DNA of 64,000 nt from Bacillus niameyensis (GCF_001375535.1 NZ_LN831197.1:3104383-3168382), one strand, 5' to 3'. Shown: positions 37,820 to 47,578, counted from the stretch's first letter. Numbers and translations: made by a program. The notes: generated by a model from the sequence alone, not told the origin.

Positions 37820-38332
37820 ATGGGAATTCTAACTGGGAATCCAAAGTATGAACCGATGCATTATGGAGAGGTTTTTGGGGTTTGGTCTTCTCTAACAGCA
37901 GCCAAAGGAATGATCGCTTGTTATCAGACACATATCAATCATACAGGTGACGATGACCTTAAGGATTTGCTTGAGGAAGCAGTGAAGATGAAACAACAAG
38001 AAGTTAAGCAGATGGAAACTTTGCTGAAAGATAATGGTGTTGGACTGCCACCTACACCCCCAGAAAGACCAAAAACGAACTTAGAAGATATTCCAGTTGG
38101 AGCACGGTTTATGGACCAAGAAATAGCAGCCTCTTTATCAGCAGATATTGCAGCAGGGCTAGTCGCTTGCAGCACGATCATTGGTGAATCTTTGCGAGAA
38201 GATATTGCGATGATGTTTGGACAGATGCACACACAGAAAATGGCGTTCGGTGCAAAAGTTCTTCGATTGTTAAAGGAGAAAGGCTGGATCATCATACCAC
38301 CTCTTCATAAACCTCCATTAGAGGATTGTTAG
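37820..38332 (+). CDS. DUF3231 family protein (single repeat)
   Basis: 170 residues from ATG 37820 (GGGGG 6 nt upstream; an ATG at 37808 is the alternative). One four-helix bundle of the DUF3231 family, with YGEVFGVWSSLTAAKGMIACYQTHINHTGDDDLKDLL and VACSTIIGESLREDIAMMFGQMHTQK. Longer relatives carry two such units, about 330 residues; this is the one-unit form. The fold resembles ferritin-like and CotF-type coat proteins, so a spore-associated role is plausible but unproven. Confidence 0.83.
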   Translation: MGILTGNPKYEPMHYGEVFGVWSSLTAAKGMIACYQTHINHTGDDDLKDLLEEAVKMKQQEVKQMETLLKDNGVGLPPTPPERPKTNLEDIPVGARFMDQEIAASLSADIAAGLVACSTIIGESLREDIAMMFGQMHTQKMAFGAKVLRLLKEKGWIIIPPLHKPPLEDC

Positions 38333-38355
38333 GGTATAAATTGACGTTCTAATAT

Positions 38356-38396
38356 AAAACAACAGACCAAATGCTTGTAAATTGGTCTGTTGTTTT
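38356..38396. terminator. bidirectional terminator
   Basis: 15-bp perfect arms (38356-38370 with 38382-38396, core ACAACAGACCAA) with A run left and T run right, between convergent genes. Confidence 0.85.
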
Positions 38397-38406
38397 CGCG
38401 AATTTT

Positions 38407-40365
38407 TTAATATTCCAAAACTACCATTTGGTGACAATTCAGTTGAGGAAGACTGTACGTTATTTGATCCCCTTCTTGGTTGTATGCGATGTCCGTCATT
38501 TCAGGAGCCAAATAAACTCTTTTAATGGCCTTCGACGTTTTCAAATTTACTTTAATATTGTATAACGGAATGATATCTTCGATCACCTCGACTCCATCAC
38601 CTCGTTTTACTGGTGAAGCATAAAGAAGATGGTTGATGAAGCGGTTTTCACTTTCCTGATGTTGGATCGTTGTAATACCTTGAGCTGGCAGAGTAGTATG
38701 AATCGTTTTCTGCTCCCCAAGTAGACGATTAAGGGCGTAAAGAACGGTTTCTTTCAAAATGAGACTACCCTTTGTCGCATACTCATCAAATATTTTCCAA
38801 GCAATGTAAATGCCGTCGGGCCCCTCTACCATACCAGGTCCACCATTTTCTTTAGAATTTGGGGTATGCTGGTGGGAGCAGAAAGAAAATACATCGCGAT
38901 TAAAATAGGAGTTCTCTCTTCTTCCTAATTCTTCACCGCCATTTAGTTCAATCTTCTCTCCTTGAGAATAAAAAACAAATGCGGTCGGTTCAAAACTCCC
39001 GTAACGATATAAAGGTCGATAATAATCGGGTCTATTTTGGTTCTCGCTAATCCATGAAGCTCCAAAATCAATACTAAACTGTCCTGCACTATTTATCCCG
39101 GATTTCCCTGTAGCGAGCACTTTCCCACCTAAGGCTACATATTTTTTCAACTTCGCCTCTAATTCTGGTGAAGTAACAATATGATCTGGTAAAATGATCA
39201 CTTTATATCGTGAAAAATTGGATTCTAAGTCTAAAACATCAAAAAGTATCTTGCCTTCTAATAATATCCTTACAGCTCCAGCATCAGTTACCCCTGAATT
39301 ATAGTTATTTAAACCTTGCTCTTCCACTGCCTCTAATGAGAGTAAACCAACATCGGCAACATTTGTTACATTTATACACCAAGGTTCCTTTTTTGCTATT
39401 TGGCTATACGCTTCTCCGATAAGTGAATATGTGGACTCATCCATTAATCCATCTGGGTGAAGCTGATCACCTATGGAACAACGTGCTCCGTTAGCAATGC
39501 TTAGCGCGGTTTCATAGCGTAATGCATTAGGGTGCTTGAACCCACCAAATTCTCCCCATGTCGTATGAAATTTCCCTGTCATTCCCAAATAATCTAAACC
39601 AATGGGTTGTGCATAGCGAGCAGATACAGGGAAGTGATCATAACCCCAGCCGCCAGTTGGGAGAGATTCTAATTCTAAATGGGTATTTACATGTAAAAGA
39701 TCCCTCCTGCCTCTGCGTACATGTCCACTATTATGAAATATTGGCATATCAGGCTTAATGCTATGAATGCGCTCTCTTACTTTTGTAGTGTAATTTTGGA
39801 ATGTTTTTTCTCCTAACTGTATGACAGATTGTTCATCACGTGGATCTTTACCTTTACTTCTTAATTCACTAACGCAATATTGACAATAACATTTGCGGAC
39901 TCCGACAATATCAAGGAAGATCCCATCTGCGTCATAATTTTGAACAACTTCTTCTATTTGATCTAGAAGAATATCCAAATAAGGAGTATTCATACAGAAT
40001 TCATGATAGCCTGGTACCATAAATCCTCCCCCGGCCTTGTCTTCTCGGTTTCTTATTAACCACTCTGGATGCCTTCTCGCCAATTTCTCATCAAATCCAG
40101 CGGAAATATACACGGGTGTACGAACATTAATTTCATGAGCAGCTTCAATCATTGCACCAAGTAAATCGAATTCAAGTCCTGGATGCATTTCATTTTTTTC
40201 AGAAGGATGGTAGGCCCAACCATGGTGACATTTTGAGAAAACTGTGATGGAGTCTATACATCCTTTTTTTAACATACTTTGAAACTGATCCTTGGAAAAA
40301 TTAGATCCTATTCCATCAATCTTTTCGGATGTGTGAAAATCTAAATGCACTTGTCTAAATCGCAT
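38407..40365 (-). CDS. GHL6-type glycoside hydrolase with beta-galactosidase-like trimerisation domain
   Basis: 652 residues, no signal peptide, so cytosolic. The N-terminal TIM-barrel (about 1-330) starts MRFRQVHLDFHTSEKI and has HPSEKNEMHPGLEFDLLG, VRTPVYISAGFDE, DADGIFLDIVG (likely catalytic acid), CYCQYC (a Cys cluster as in A4-type hydrolases), TWGEFGGFKH and IGDQLHPDG. A GATase-like trimerisation domain follows (FSRYKVIILPDHIV, KKYVALGGKVLATGKSG), then a beta domain. It is divergent from the AraC regulator, with beta-mannosidase next, so it probably hydrolyses an imported oligosaccharide. Substrate unknown. Confidence 0.8.
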   Translation of the reverse strand: MRFRQVHLDFHTSEKIDGIGSNFSKDQFQSMLKKGCIDSITVFSKCHHGWAYHPSEKNEMHPGLEFDLLGAMIEAAHEINVRTPVYISAGFDEKLARRHPEWLIRNREDKAGGGFMVPGYHEFCMNTPYLDILLDQIEEVVQNYDADGIFLDIVGVRKCYCQYCVSELRSKGKDPRDEQSVIQLGEKTFQNYTTKVRERIHSIKPDMPIFHNSGHVRRGRRDLLHVNTHLELESLPTGGWGYDHFPVSARYAQPIGLDYLGMTGKFHTTWGEFGGFKHPNALRYETALSIANGARCSIGDQLHPDGLMDESTYSLIGEAYSQIAKKEPWCINVTNVADVGLLSLEAVEEQGLNNYNSGVTDAGAVRILLEGKILFDVLDLESNFSRYKVIILPDHIVTSPELEAKLKKYVALGGKVLATGKSGINSAGQFSIDFGASWISENQNRPDYYRPLYRYGSFEPTAFVFYSQGEKIELNGGEELGRRENSYFNRDVFSFCSHQHTPNSKENGGPGMVEGPDGIYIAWKIFDEYATKGSLILKETVLYALNRLLGEQKTIHTTLPAQGITTIQHQESENRFINHLLYASPVKRGDGVEVIEDIIPLYNIKVNLKTSKAIKRVYLAPEMTDIAYNQEGDQITYSLPQLNCHQMVVLEY

Positions 40366-40499
40366 ATTTTAGATACCCCTTCTTTAAGTAATTGTAGATC
40401 TCCATTTATTATAGGAATATATAAGACTGACAAAATAGAAGATTCTAGATTTTATATAGCACAAAATCGACTATTTTATGATATAGTCTGGATATATTA

Positions 40500-40515
40500 A
40501 TTTAAACGGTTTCAT
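40500..40515 (+). promoter_or_regulatory. candidate CcpA (cre) site
   Basis: ATTTAAACGGTTTCAT fits the cre pattern WTGNNARCGNWWWCAW with one mismatch (T for G at position 3). It lies just before the SD of the AraC-type gene, where binding would block transcription under good carbon supply. Confidence 0.45.
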
Positions 40516-40527
40516 TGGAGGCGTAGC

Positions 40528-41412
40528 ATGAAACTAATTCAACTTTCGATTCCACCATTACCACAATTTATTACGATAGGTCATGCGGTTTGGGCTAAAG
40601 GTGAGCAACATTTGGAAAGGTGTTTTAATGTTTTTGATATGCTCCTAGTTATGAAGGGAGAACTTTATATGAAGGAGGATGACCAACTTTATACTATTAG
40701 CAAAAATAAGATGCTTGTGCTTGAGCCCGGGCATACACATGTAGGTTTTAAACCTTGCGAAGAGGAAACTGAAATATATTGGATTCACTTTTATCATCCG
40801 CTGCCAACTTCAAGGATAGAATATAATGAAATTTCTTGGTCAACTCCGCTACCAGTTGGTACAGATCAAGATAGAGTGCCTAGCAAACAACGTATGTTTA
40901 TTCCGAAATGGGCTACAATTGATCCAGCGCCCTTTTTACCTATTCTTGAGGAGATGTTAATTGTTCAGAATAAGTTAAATGAAGGCAACGCATTATTGTT
41001 GCAAAGCTTAATGATCCAGTTATTTACACACATACAAAATTGGCTTCAGCATGGTGTACAAGGAGAAACAAGCATTTCACGATCTCTCATGCTAAGTCAT
41101 CAAATTGAAGACTACTTACGACGAAACATTGGCAAGCCGTTTCAGTTAAAACAGCTTGAAAAAGAATTTCATTTTAATACCGAGTATTTGTCTCGATGTC
41201 TTAAAAAACATACCGGTAAGACGCCCCTTCAATATTTACAGTTCCTTCGTATTGAAGAAGCTAAAAAGATGCTTATTTATACTGACGAATCCATATCCCA
41301 AATTTGTGTCAATCTAGGGGTGGATAATTATAATTATTTTATCAGGCTATTTCGAACTCAAGTCGGAATGACACCAGGACAATATAGAAAGGTAAATAGT
41401 GGATTCTTATAG
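40528..41412 (+). CDS. AraC family regulator of the glycan locus
   Basis: 294 residues. N-terminal cupin-like sensor (MLLVMKGELYMKEDDQLYTISKNKMLVLEPGHTHVG, residues about 35-75) and C-terminal double HTH (about 190-290): PFQLKQLEKEFHFNTEYLSRCLKKHTGKTPLQYLQFLRIEEAKKML and ISQICVNLGVDNYNYFIRLFRTQVGMTPGQYR. It lies between the divergent GHL6-type hydrolase and the beta-mannosidase, so it is the likely local activator, probably binding a sugar released from the substrate. SD TTGGAGGCG precedes the ATG. Confidence 0.9.
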   Translation: MKLIQLSIPPLPQFITIGHAVWAKGEQHLERCFNVFDMLLVMKGELYMKEDDQLYTISKNKMLVLEPGHTHVGFKPCEEETEIYWIHFYHPLPTSRIEYNEISWSTPLPVGTDQDRVPSKQRMFIPKWATIDPAPFLPILEEMLIVQNKLNEGNALLLQSLMIQLFTHIQNWLQHGVQGETSISRSLMLSHQIEDYLRRNIGKPFQLKQLEKEFHFNTEYLSRCLKKHTGKTPLQYLQFLRIEEAKKMLIYTDESISQICVNLGVDNYNYFIRLFRTQVGMTPGQYRKVNSGFL

Positions 41413-41537
41413 TAGTTTGGCAAGCTATATTCAAGAAATTCGCAATCTGGAGGAACGGTTATCCTCTTATCATTAGTATATTTTTTAAAAAGTCGATATA
41501 ATAGAACCGTTTACAGGAATTTACGAGGGGGAGAAAA

Positions 41538-44069
41538 ATGACGGACAGCATGTTGATTTCAGAGGGTTGGCGCTTTAAACAGAATGACTCTGAGGAGTGG
41601 CTCCTTGCCAAGGTGCCTGGCTGTGTACATACAGATTTATTGGCCAATCAAAAAATCTCCGATCCTTTTTATGGGAAAGATGAGTTGGATGTACAATGGA
41701 TTGACAAAAAAGATTGGGAATATGAAACTACTTTCGATCTTTCGGAGGATCTTTTTAATAACGAGAATTTGGAAATTATCTTTGACGGGTTAGATACCTA
41801 TGCAGATGTTTATCTAAACGGTCAACAAATCTTGTCGGCTTATAATATGTTTCGCATCTGGAAGGCGGATATTAAACCATACGCTAAATTAAAGGATAAC
41901 CAATTACGAGTATATTTCCGTTCACCTATTCAAGAAGATCTCCCTAAATTAGAGGCGCTTGGTTATGATCTTCCAGCAGGAAATGACCACTCTGAAGATG
42001 GTGGCTTAGGCGAAAAGCGGATTAGTGTGTTTGCTCGAAAAGCGCCTTACCACTATGGATGGGATTGGGGTCCAAGGTTTGTTACGAGCGGAATTTGGAA
42101 AGACGTTCGCATTGAAGGCTGGACAGGAGTTCGAATTACAGATTTATTCATTCAGCAAAAAGAAGTTACGGCTGAAAAGGCAATAGTAAAAGCAGTAATT
42201 GAAGTTGAAGCTGATCAAGATTGGAAAGGTTCTTTGCTTTTATCTGCTGAAGGGCTGCAATTGGAGAAAGAAGTTCAAATTCAAAAAGGTTCTCATTCAC
42301 TAGAGTGGGATTTTCAAATCGACAATCCTAAACTTTGGTGGTCTCGCGGACTTGGTGAACAAAACTTTTATCACTTTTTGGCGAAATTTGTTGAAAATAA
42401 GGAAGTTTTGGCAGAGAAATCAGTGCGAACTGGATTGCGCTCCATTCGTGTAGTACGGGAGAAAGACGAAGTTGGGAAAGGTTTTTACTTTGAATTGAAT
42501 GGCGTACCAGTTTTTGCTAAAGGTGCCAACCATATTCCGAATGATAGTTTTGTAACCGACATCACGTATGAAAGATATCGCCATGAGATTGCTAGTGCCG
42601 CAGAATCGAATATGAATATGTTGCGTGTCTGGGGTGGCGGAATTTACGAATATGATGAGTTCTATGATTTATGTGATGAATATGGGATTTTGGTTTGGCA
42701 AGATTTCATGTTTGCTTGCAGTATGTACCCTGGGGATAAGGACTTTATTGAAAACGTGAGGGTTGAAGCCCAAGATAATATAAAGCGTTTGAGAAATCAC
42801 CCATCTATTGCGCTATGGTGTGGAAATAATGAAATGGATTATGCATGGGCACAATATGTAGAAAAGCGTGGCTGGGGTTGGAAACAGCAATATTCTGCAG
42901 AAATTCGCGAGAAGATTTGGTATGAGTATGAGGAAATCTTCCATCACATGTTACCAGAAGCCATCAACCAATTTGCCCCGAAAATGGATTATTGGCCATC
43001 ATCTCCTATGAGTGAGCTGACAGGAGATGATCGACAACATTCAAGCACCACGAGCGGCGATATGCATTATTGGGGAGTGTGGCACGAAGCCAAGCCATTT
43101 GAGGATTATAAAAAAGTGATTGGACGTTTCATGAGTGAATATGGCTTTCAGTCATTCCCTGAGTTGAAAACGGTTAGAACTTATGCGCAAGAAGAGGATC
43201 TAGAGCTAGAGTCAGATGTTATGCTCCATCACCAAAAAAATGGGCGTGGAAATCAGCTTATTAAAGAATACATGGACATGTATTATAAGGAACCGAAGGA
43301 CTTTCCTTCATTCTTGTACATGAGTCATATTCAACAGGCAGATGCGATTAAAATGGCGATCGAGGCACATAGAACAAGAAAGCCATACTGTATGGGAACA
43401 CTGTATTGGCAAATGAACGATTGTTGGCCAGTCGCTTCATGGTCAAGTATGGATTACTACGGCCGTTGGAAGGCATTGCAATATACTGCGAAAAGAAGTT
43501 ATCGTGATGTGATGCTTGCCATTGATGGAACAGAGGAAAAGCTAGATTTTTATATTGTTTCGGATCTACTCGAAGAGGTTACAGGAACGTTATTTGTAAA
43601 ATTGTATGATTTAGATGGGAAATTGTTAGAAGAGATAAGTAAGGACGTTGCCATTGGGGGCAACACATCTGCAATCGTCAAATCTATCCTTGTTGGGGAT
43701 TTATTGAAAGACTATGAAGCAAATAATGTTGTTCTTTATGCGACGCTTGAAAAAGATGGCTATGTTATGGATGATAAAGAGCACTATTTTGTATCAATGA
43801 AGGACATTCAACTTACTACACCGGAAATTTCATGGAGAGAGATCGAAGGCAGTGGAGGATCTGAATTTATTTTAGAGACTAATGTGTTAGCAAAAAATGT
43901 GTGGATTGATGCAGAAGTAGAAGGAGTTTTCTCAGATAACTATTTTGATTTACTCCCAGGTATTCCGAAGAAGGTTACTTTCTATGCCCGTAGTAATGGC
44001 GAGTCTGCTTTCGTACCTAGTCAACCAGATAAAGTGGAGATTACCTCCATGGCAAATTACGTAAAATAA
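41538..44069 (+). CDS. beta-mannosidase (GH2)
   Basis: 843 residues, no signal peptide. Order: sugar-binding jelly roll (1-190; ISEGWRFKQ, KVPGCVHTDLL, YHYGWDWGPRF typical of GH2 mannosidases), immunoglobulin-like domain (190-300), TIM barrel (300-640) and C-terminal beta domains. Acid/base is Glu432 (WCGNNEMDYAW), nucleophile Glu534 (MSEYGFQSFPE). It removes terminal beta-mannose from short manno-oligosaccharides in the cytosol. With the GHL6-type enzyme and AraC gene it forms a small glycan-use locus; no sugar transporter gene is in the window. Confidence 0.94.
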   Translation: MTDSMLISEGWRFKQNDSEEWLLAKVPGCVHTDLLANQKISDPFYGKDELDVQWIDKKDWEYETTFDLSEDLFNNENLEIIFDGLDTYADVYLNGQQILSAYNMFRIWKADIKPYAKLKDNQLRVYFRSPIQEDLPKLEALGYDLPAGNDHSEDGGLGEKRISVFARKAPYHYGWDWGPRFVTSGIWKDVRIEGWTGVRITDLFIQQKEVTAEKAIVKAVIEVEADQDWKGSLLLSAEGLQLEKEVQIQKGSHSLEWDFQIDNPKLWWSRGLGEQNFYHFLAKFVENKEVLAEKSVRTGLRSIRVVREKDEVGKGFYFELNGVPVFAKGANHIPNDSFVTDITYERYRHEIASAAESNMNMLRVWGGGIYEYDEFYDLCDEYGILVWQDFMFACSMYPGDKDFIENVRVEAQDNIKRLRNHPSIALWCGNNEMDYAWAQYVEKRGWGWKQQYSAEIREKIWYEYEEIFHHMLPEAINQFAPKMDYWPSSPMSELTGDDRQHSSTTSGDMHYWGVWHEAKPFEDYKKVIGRFMSEYGFQSFPELKTVRTYAQEEDLELESDVMLHHQKNGRGNQLIKEYMDMYYKEPKDFPSFLYMSHIQQADAIKMAIEAHRTRKPYCMGTLYWQMNDCWPVASWSSMDYYGRWKALQYTAKRSYRDVMLAIDGTEEKLDFYIVSDLLEEVTGTLFVKLYDLDGKLLEEISKDVAIGGNTSAIVKSILVGDLLKDYEANNVVLYATLEKDGYVMDDKEHYFVSMKDIQLTTPEISWREIEGSGGSEFILETNVLAKNVWIDAEVEGVFSDNYFDLLPGIPKKVTFYARSNGESAFVPSQPDKVEITSMANYVK

Positions 44070-44076
44070 TTTTTCT

Positions 44077-44110
44077 GAGAAGGTTCAGTCATTTTGGCTG
44101 AACCTTTTCA
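44077..44110 (+). terminator. terminator of the beta-mannosidase gene
   Basis: GAGAAGGTTCAG / CTGAACCTTTTC (44077-44088, 44098-44109) starting 7 bp after the stop codon. Confidence 0.75.
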
Positions 44111-44120
44111 CTTGGAAAAA

Positions 44121-44149
44121 TCGACATAATTCGGGGCGTGCCAGGCACC
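44121..44149 (+). repeat. dispersed repeat, copy 1
   Basis: 29 bp, starting TCGACATAATTCGGGG and ending CGTGCCAGGCACC. It is one of three copies in the window with the inner dyad GTGCCAGGCAC. This copy is intergenic, 40 bp past the beta-mannosidase terminator region. Confidence 0.75.
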
Positions 44150-44306
44150 TGTTTGAACGTAGATATTGCCAAATCGAATGATTCGTATCTTGTATCAATA
44201 TAACGTTCGTCTTTTATCGAAGAAATTTGTCGAAAATAGTAGAAAACCATTTTATTATTAGTGTTTTTGTAGTAAGATGATAAAGTACTTTAAGGAGGAA
44301 TTCATT

Positions 44307-45560
44307 ATGTTTAAAGAACAATATGATGAAATCAAAGAAATGGCCGAAACGATTTTTAATAATCCGGAGTTAGGATATAAAGAACAGAAGACAAAGAAAA
44401 CTGTAGTTGACTTTCTGAAAAGTGTGAATCCAGAGATTGAACTAGAAGAGTTTAGTACGACAGGGTTGAAGACAAGTTTAGGTGATGGAAAGGAATTAAA
44501 GGTTGCCTTTATTGCTGAACTGGACGCGGTTTACGCCCCAACCCATAGAAATGCAGATTCTGATACGGGAGCAGCTCATAATTGCGGGCATTATACACAG
44601 GTAGCTATCGCTTTATCCCTTTATAAGTATCTATTTCAGTCGAAGATGTTTGAATCTTTTGATTACCAACTTGTATTTGTTTTTGTACCAGCGGAGGAAT
44701 ATTTGGATCTCACTTATCGGGACAAGTTGTTGAAGGATGGCGTAATTTCTTATTACGGTGGAAAGCCAGAAGCAATGAAGCTAGGTGTATTCGATGATAT
44801 CGATTGTGCGATCTGTGTCCATGCCATTGGTGGCGAATTTGAAAAGCGGACGATTGATATTAATACAGCATTGGCCGGATTCCTTTATAAATATTACGAA
44901 TTTACTGGAAAGGCAACACATGCAGGCTTCGACCCATTTTCCTCCAAAAATGCATATAGCATGTCTACACTCTTTAATGTCGCGATTGGATTAGCTAGAC
45001 AGCAGTTTAAAGATAGTGAAATGGTGCGCGTCAATCCAATTGTAATGGACTCGGACATGTCAACGAATGTAATTCCGAACAGAATTGTCGTTGGAACAGA
45101 TTTGAGAGCACAATCAGTTGAGTATATAAAAGAGGCAACTAAAAGAATTGACGATGCTGCTAAAGGAAGTGCCATGGCGCTTCAAGGGGAAGTGAATATT
45201 ACGACGAAAATGGGCTATCTACCATTCAAGCAACATCGTTATCTGTCTGAGTTTGTGAGAGAAACTTTTCAGGAGAATGATCGTATTGATGTTCTGCTTG
45301 ACAATAATGCCATAAGTGCTGGCGGAGATATTGGTGACTTATCATTTATGATTCCTTGCATTCAAATAGGGCATAGCGGGTTTACTGGAACGATTCATGG
45401 CGATGACTTCATTGATGTTGATCCCGAATTTTTGTTCGAGATTTTTCCGGAGTTTTTATCCGAAGTATTAGTAAAATTGAGTGGAAGGATCGATAAGTCG
45501 AAACTGTATAAAAGATCTTTTTCTGAATATGAAAAATTAATTCAGTCTATTGTGGACTAA
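44307..45560 (+). CDS. M20 family amidohydrolase/peptidase
   Basis: 417 residues from ATG 44307, with AAGGAGG as SD. M20 features: FNNPELGYKEQKT near the N-terminus, the metal Asp in AELDAVY, the HNCGHYTQ metal block, VPAEEY (catalytic and metal Glu), and the dimerisation lid FTGKATHAGFDPFSSKNAYS. Related enzymes remove acyl or aminoacyl groups from amides (IAA-amino-acid hydrolase and p-aminobenzoyl-glutamate types). It begins a likely operon with a DUF3100 membrane protein and a second membrane protein, so its substrate is probably imported by, or handled with, them. Confidence 0.88.
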   Translation: MFKEQYDEIKEMAETIFNNPELGYKEQKTKKTVVDFLKSVNPEIELEEFSTTGLKTSLGDGKELKVAFIAELDAVYAPTHRNADSDTGAAHNCGHYTQVAIALSLYKYLFQSKMFESFDYQLVFVFVPAEEYLDLTYRDKLLKDGVISYYGGKPEAMKLGVFDDIDCAICVHAIGGEFEKRTIDINTALAGFLYKYYEFTGKATHAGFDPFSSKNAYSMSTLFNVAIGLARQQFKDSEMVRVNPIVMDSDMSTNVIPNRIVVGTDLRAQSVEYIKEATKRIDDAAKGSAMALQGEVNITTKMGYLPFKQHRYLSEFVRETFQENDRIDVLLDNNAISAGGDIGDLSFMIPCIQIGHSGFTGTIHGDDFIDVDPEFLFEIFPEFLSEVLVKLSGRIDKSKLYKRSFSEYEKLIQSIVD

Positions 45561-45575
45561 TGGGAGAGTGTATGG

Positions 45576-46364
45576 ATGAAACGGAATTTTATTTTTTTAC
45601 TAATTTTTGTCTTGATTGTCATCATGATAGCTGAATTCATAGGCTTTCAGACGATCCCTCTTGGAAAATTTAATATAGGGTTATTGCCGTTAGTTTTTGC
45701 TATTTTGATTACGATGATACTGGGAATTGGGTTATTTAGAAAAGGTATTTTCAAGAAAGTATATAGTAAAGAGAATGTCAATTTTGCTAGTACGTATTTG
45801 ATTTTTATTATGTTGCCATTAATGGCACGCTATGGTGCAGATGTTGCGCCGAAATTGCAAGAAATTTTAAGTATTGGCTGGGTATTTTTAATTCAGGAAA
45901 TCGGAAATCTTGGTACGGTTGTTTTGGGTCTGCCAATTGCTCTCTTAATCGGGCTAAGACGGGAGGCAATCGGAGCTACACTTGGGATTGGTCGTGAAGG
46001 AGAACTTGCCTATATTTCTGAGAAATACACTTTAGAATCACCAGAAGGTAGGGGTGTTCTATCTCTTTATATTATTGGAACTCTATTTGGCGCGATTTTC
46101 TTTAGCGTCTTTGCACCAATTTTATTGGATTTGGGATTCCGCGTTGAAGCGCTCGCCATGGCGTCTGGGGTTGGATCGAGCAGTATGATGACTGCCGCTT
46201 CTTCTACTTTGGTTGCGAGAATGCCTGAGATGGGAGAGACAATCAGAGCATATGCGTCAGCCAGTCAATTATTAACGAGTTTCCTAGGAACTTTTACAAT
46301 GGTCTTTTTGGCTGCTCCGCTACAAAAATTTATGTATAGACTTATGGTGAGAGGTGAGAAATAA
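45576..46364 (+). CDS. DUF3100 integral membrane protein
   Basis: 262 residues with about seven transmembrane helices: the first at residues 5-25, pairs near 35-55 and 70-85, others around 100-125, 160-185 and 230-250. The block GRREAIGATLGIGREGELAYISEKY has a Bacillus-wide DUF3100 look, and ASGVGSSSMMTAASSTLVA suggests a substrate-path helix. Starts 15 bp after the M20 gene. Together with the next membrane protein it may form a two-subunit transporter for the M20 substrate; this is inference. Confidence 0.82.
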   Translation: MKRNFIFLLIFVLIVIMIAEFIGFQTIPLGKFNIGLLPLVFAILITMILGIGLFRKGIFKKVYSKENVNFASTYLIFIMLPLMARYGADVAPKLQEILSIGWVFLIQEIGNLGTVVLGLPIALLIGLRREAIGATLGIGREGELAYISEKYTLESPEGRGVLSLYIIGTLFGAIFFSVFAPILLDLGFRVEALAMASGVGSSSMMTAASSTLVARMPEMGETIRAYASASQLLTSFLGTFTMVFLAAPLQKFMYRLMVRGEK

Positions 46365-46849
46365 TGTCCTTGTTATCCAATAAATATATTAAATTTAGTT
46401 TAATTCTTCTTTTAAGTGTGTCACTGATCTTATTTACACAAGGGATCAAGTTGTTGAAGAATCCCGATTCTACAGAAATTTCAATGATGACGATTGCTGG
46501 ATTGACTGTACTCTGGGCTTTTTCAATGATCGGCATTGCAATATCGGATTTAGCGCAAAAAACACCAGTAAAAGTTATTCGTGATTTTCCAGTTTTAGGC
46601 TGGGTATCGATCACCTCTCTTGTGCTATGCATGACTTCTGACTTTTTTGTCAAAGCGATCGCTGCGGTAGATTTCCTTTCAATAACAACACCTATTTTGA
46701 CATTTGCCGGAATCTCAGTTGCAGATCGACTAGTTGATTTGCGGAAAACATCTTGGAAGGTTGCGATTGTTGCAGTGTTTGTTTTTACCGGAACATATGT
46801 AGGAAGTGCTTTGCTGTCACAGTTAGGTCTATATTTGTCAGGGAAATAA
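46364..46849 (+). CDS. small integral membrane protein, partner of the DUF3100 protein
   Basis: 161 residues with about five hydrophobic segments (residues 12-28, 41-62, 77-95, 99-118, 130-153). ATG overlaps the upstream stop by one base (TAATG), a sign of translational coupling and a shared complex. I do not recognise a family beyond its regular place next to DUF3100. The non-membrane loops are short, so transport is the likeliest role. Confidence 0.75.
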   Translation: MSLLSNKYIKFSLILLLSVSLILFTQGIKLLKNPDSTEISMMTIAGLTVLWAFSMIGIAISDLAQKTPVKVIRDFPVLGWVSITSLVLCMTSDFFVKAIAAVDFLSITTPILTFAGISVADRLVDLRKTSWKVAIVAVFVFTGTYVGSALLSQLGLYLSGK

Positions 46850-46981
46850 GATAATTGAAGGAATTCCAAGTGCATATATTTGATTAAGAAAACTATGTTA
46901 CTTGACTTAAATCCAAGATGTTAGGTAGGATTTGTCTAAGTAGTAGTTGAACGTTTCAAATATTATCTAAGGAGGCCCTAT

Positions 46982-47512
46982 ATGTCAGTTTTGGACGTAA
47001 TTCGCTCAAGGAGAGAGATTACAAGTTTTATTAATAAAAAGATTCCGAATGAGTTACTTGGAGAGATTGTAGACGCCGCTTATTATGCTCCATCAGGAAA
47101 TAACTTACTTTCTAGGGAATTTGTTGTTATTGAAGATCGAGAAAAGTTGGATCACTTAGAGAAAACGACACCTTTCATGAAGTGGATGTCCAGTGCACAA
47201 GCTGCCATTGTTATAACGGGTCGACCTGATGTAAGTAAATACTGGTTGCAAGATGCATCGATTGCTTGTGCATTTATCTGGTTAACGGCTGCTGACTTAG
47301 GTGTAGGCGTTGGTTTTGGAGCTGTCTATCATTCTGAAGATGCTGAAGAGTCAAGAGTTCGGGAAACGCATGTACGCGAAGCTTTAAATATTCCAGCTGA
47401 CCGACGAGTAGTCGCTGTATTAGGTCTCGGGTTCCCGGCAGAAAATCCAAAGGAAAAAAAGATGCTTGATCGGGATGAGACAGTGTTTTACGGAGGATTT
47501 GGAGAGGTATAA
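46982..47512 (+). CDS. FMN-dependent nitroreductase family protein
   Basis: 176 residues. N-terminal RSRREITSFINKKIPNELL carries the Arg that holds the FMN phosphate; DAAYYAPSGNNLLSREFVVI, LQDASIACAFIWLTAADLGVGVGFGAV and VVAVLGLGFPAENPKEK follow in family order. SD AAGGAGG before the ATG. It follows the DUF3100 pair after 130 bp and may share their regulation. Intact, unlike the truncated relative at 9.3 kb. Confidence 0.87.
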   Translation: MSVLDVIRSRREITSFINKKIPNELLGEIVDAAYYAPSGNNLLSREFVVIEDREKLDHLEKTTPFMKWMSSAQAAIVITGRPDVSKYWLQDASIACAFIWLTAADLGVGVGFGAVYHSEDAEESRVRETHVREALNIPADRRVVAVLGLGFPAENPKEKKMLDRDETVFYGGFGEV

Positions 47513-47543
47513 CAGAATAATATTGGGTATGTAAGGTTCATAC

Positions 47544-47578
47544 AAAAAGAGCTTGGATCGAAACCAAGCTCTTTTTTA
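47544..47578 (+). terminator. terminator of the nitroreductase gene
   Basis: AAGAGCTTGG / CCAAGCTCTT with six or more T after it (47546-47576). Confidence 0.85.
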
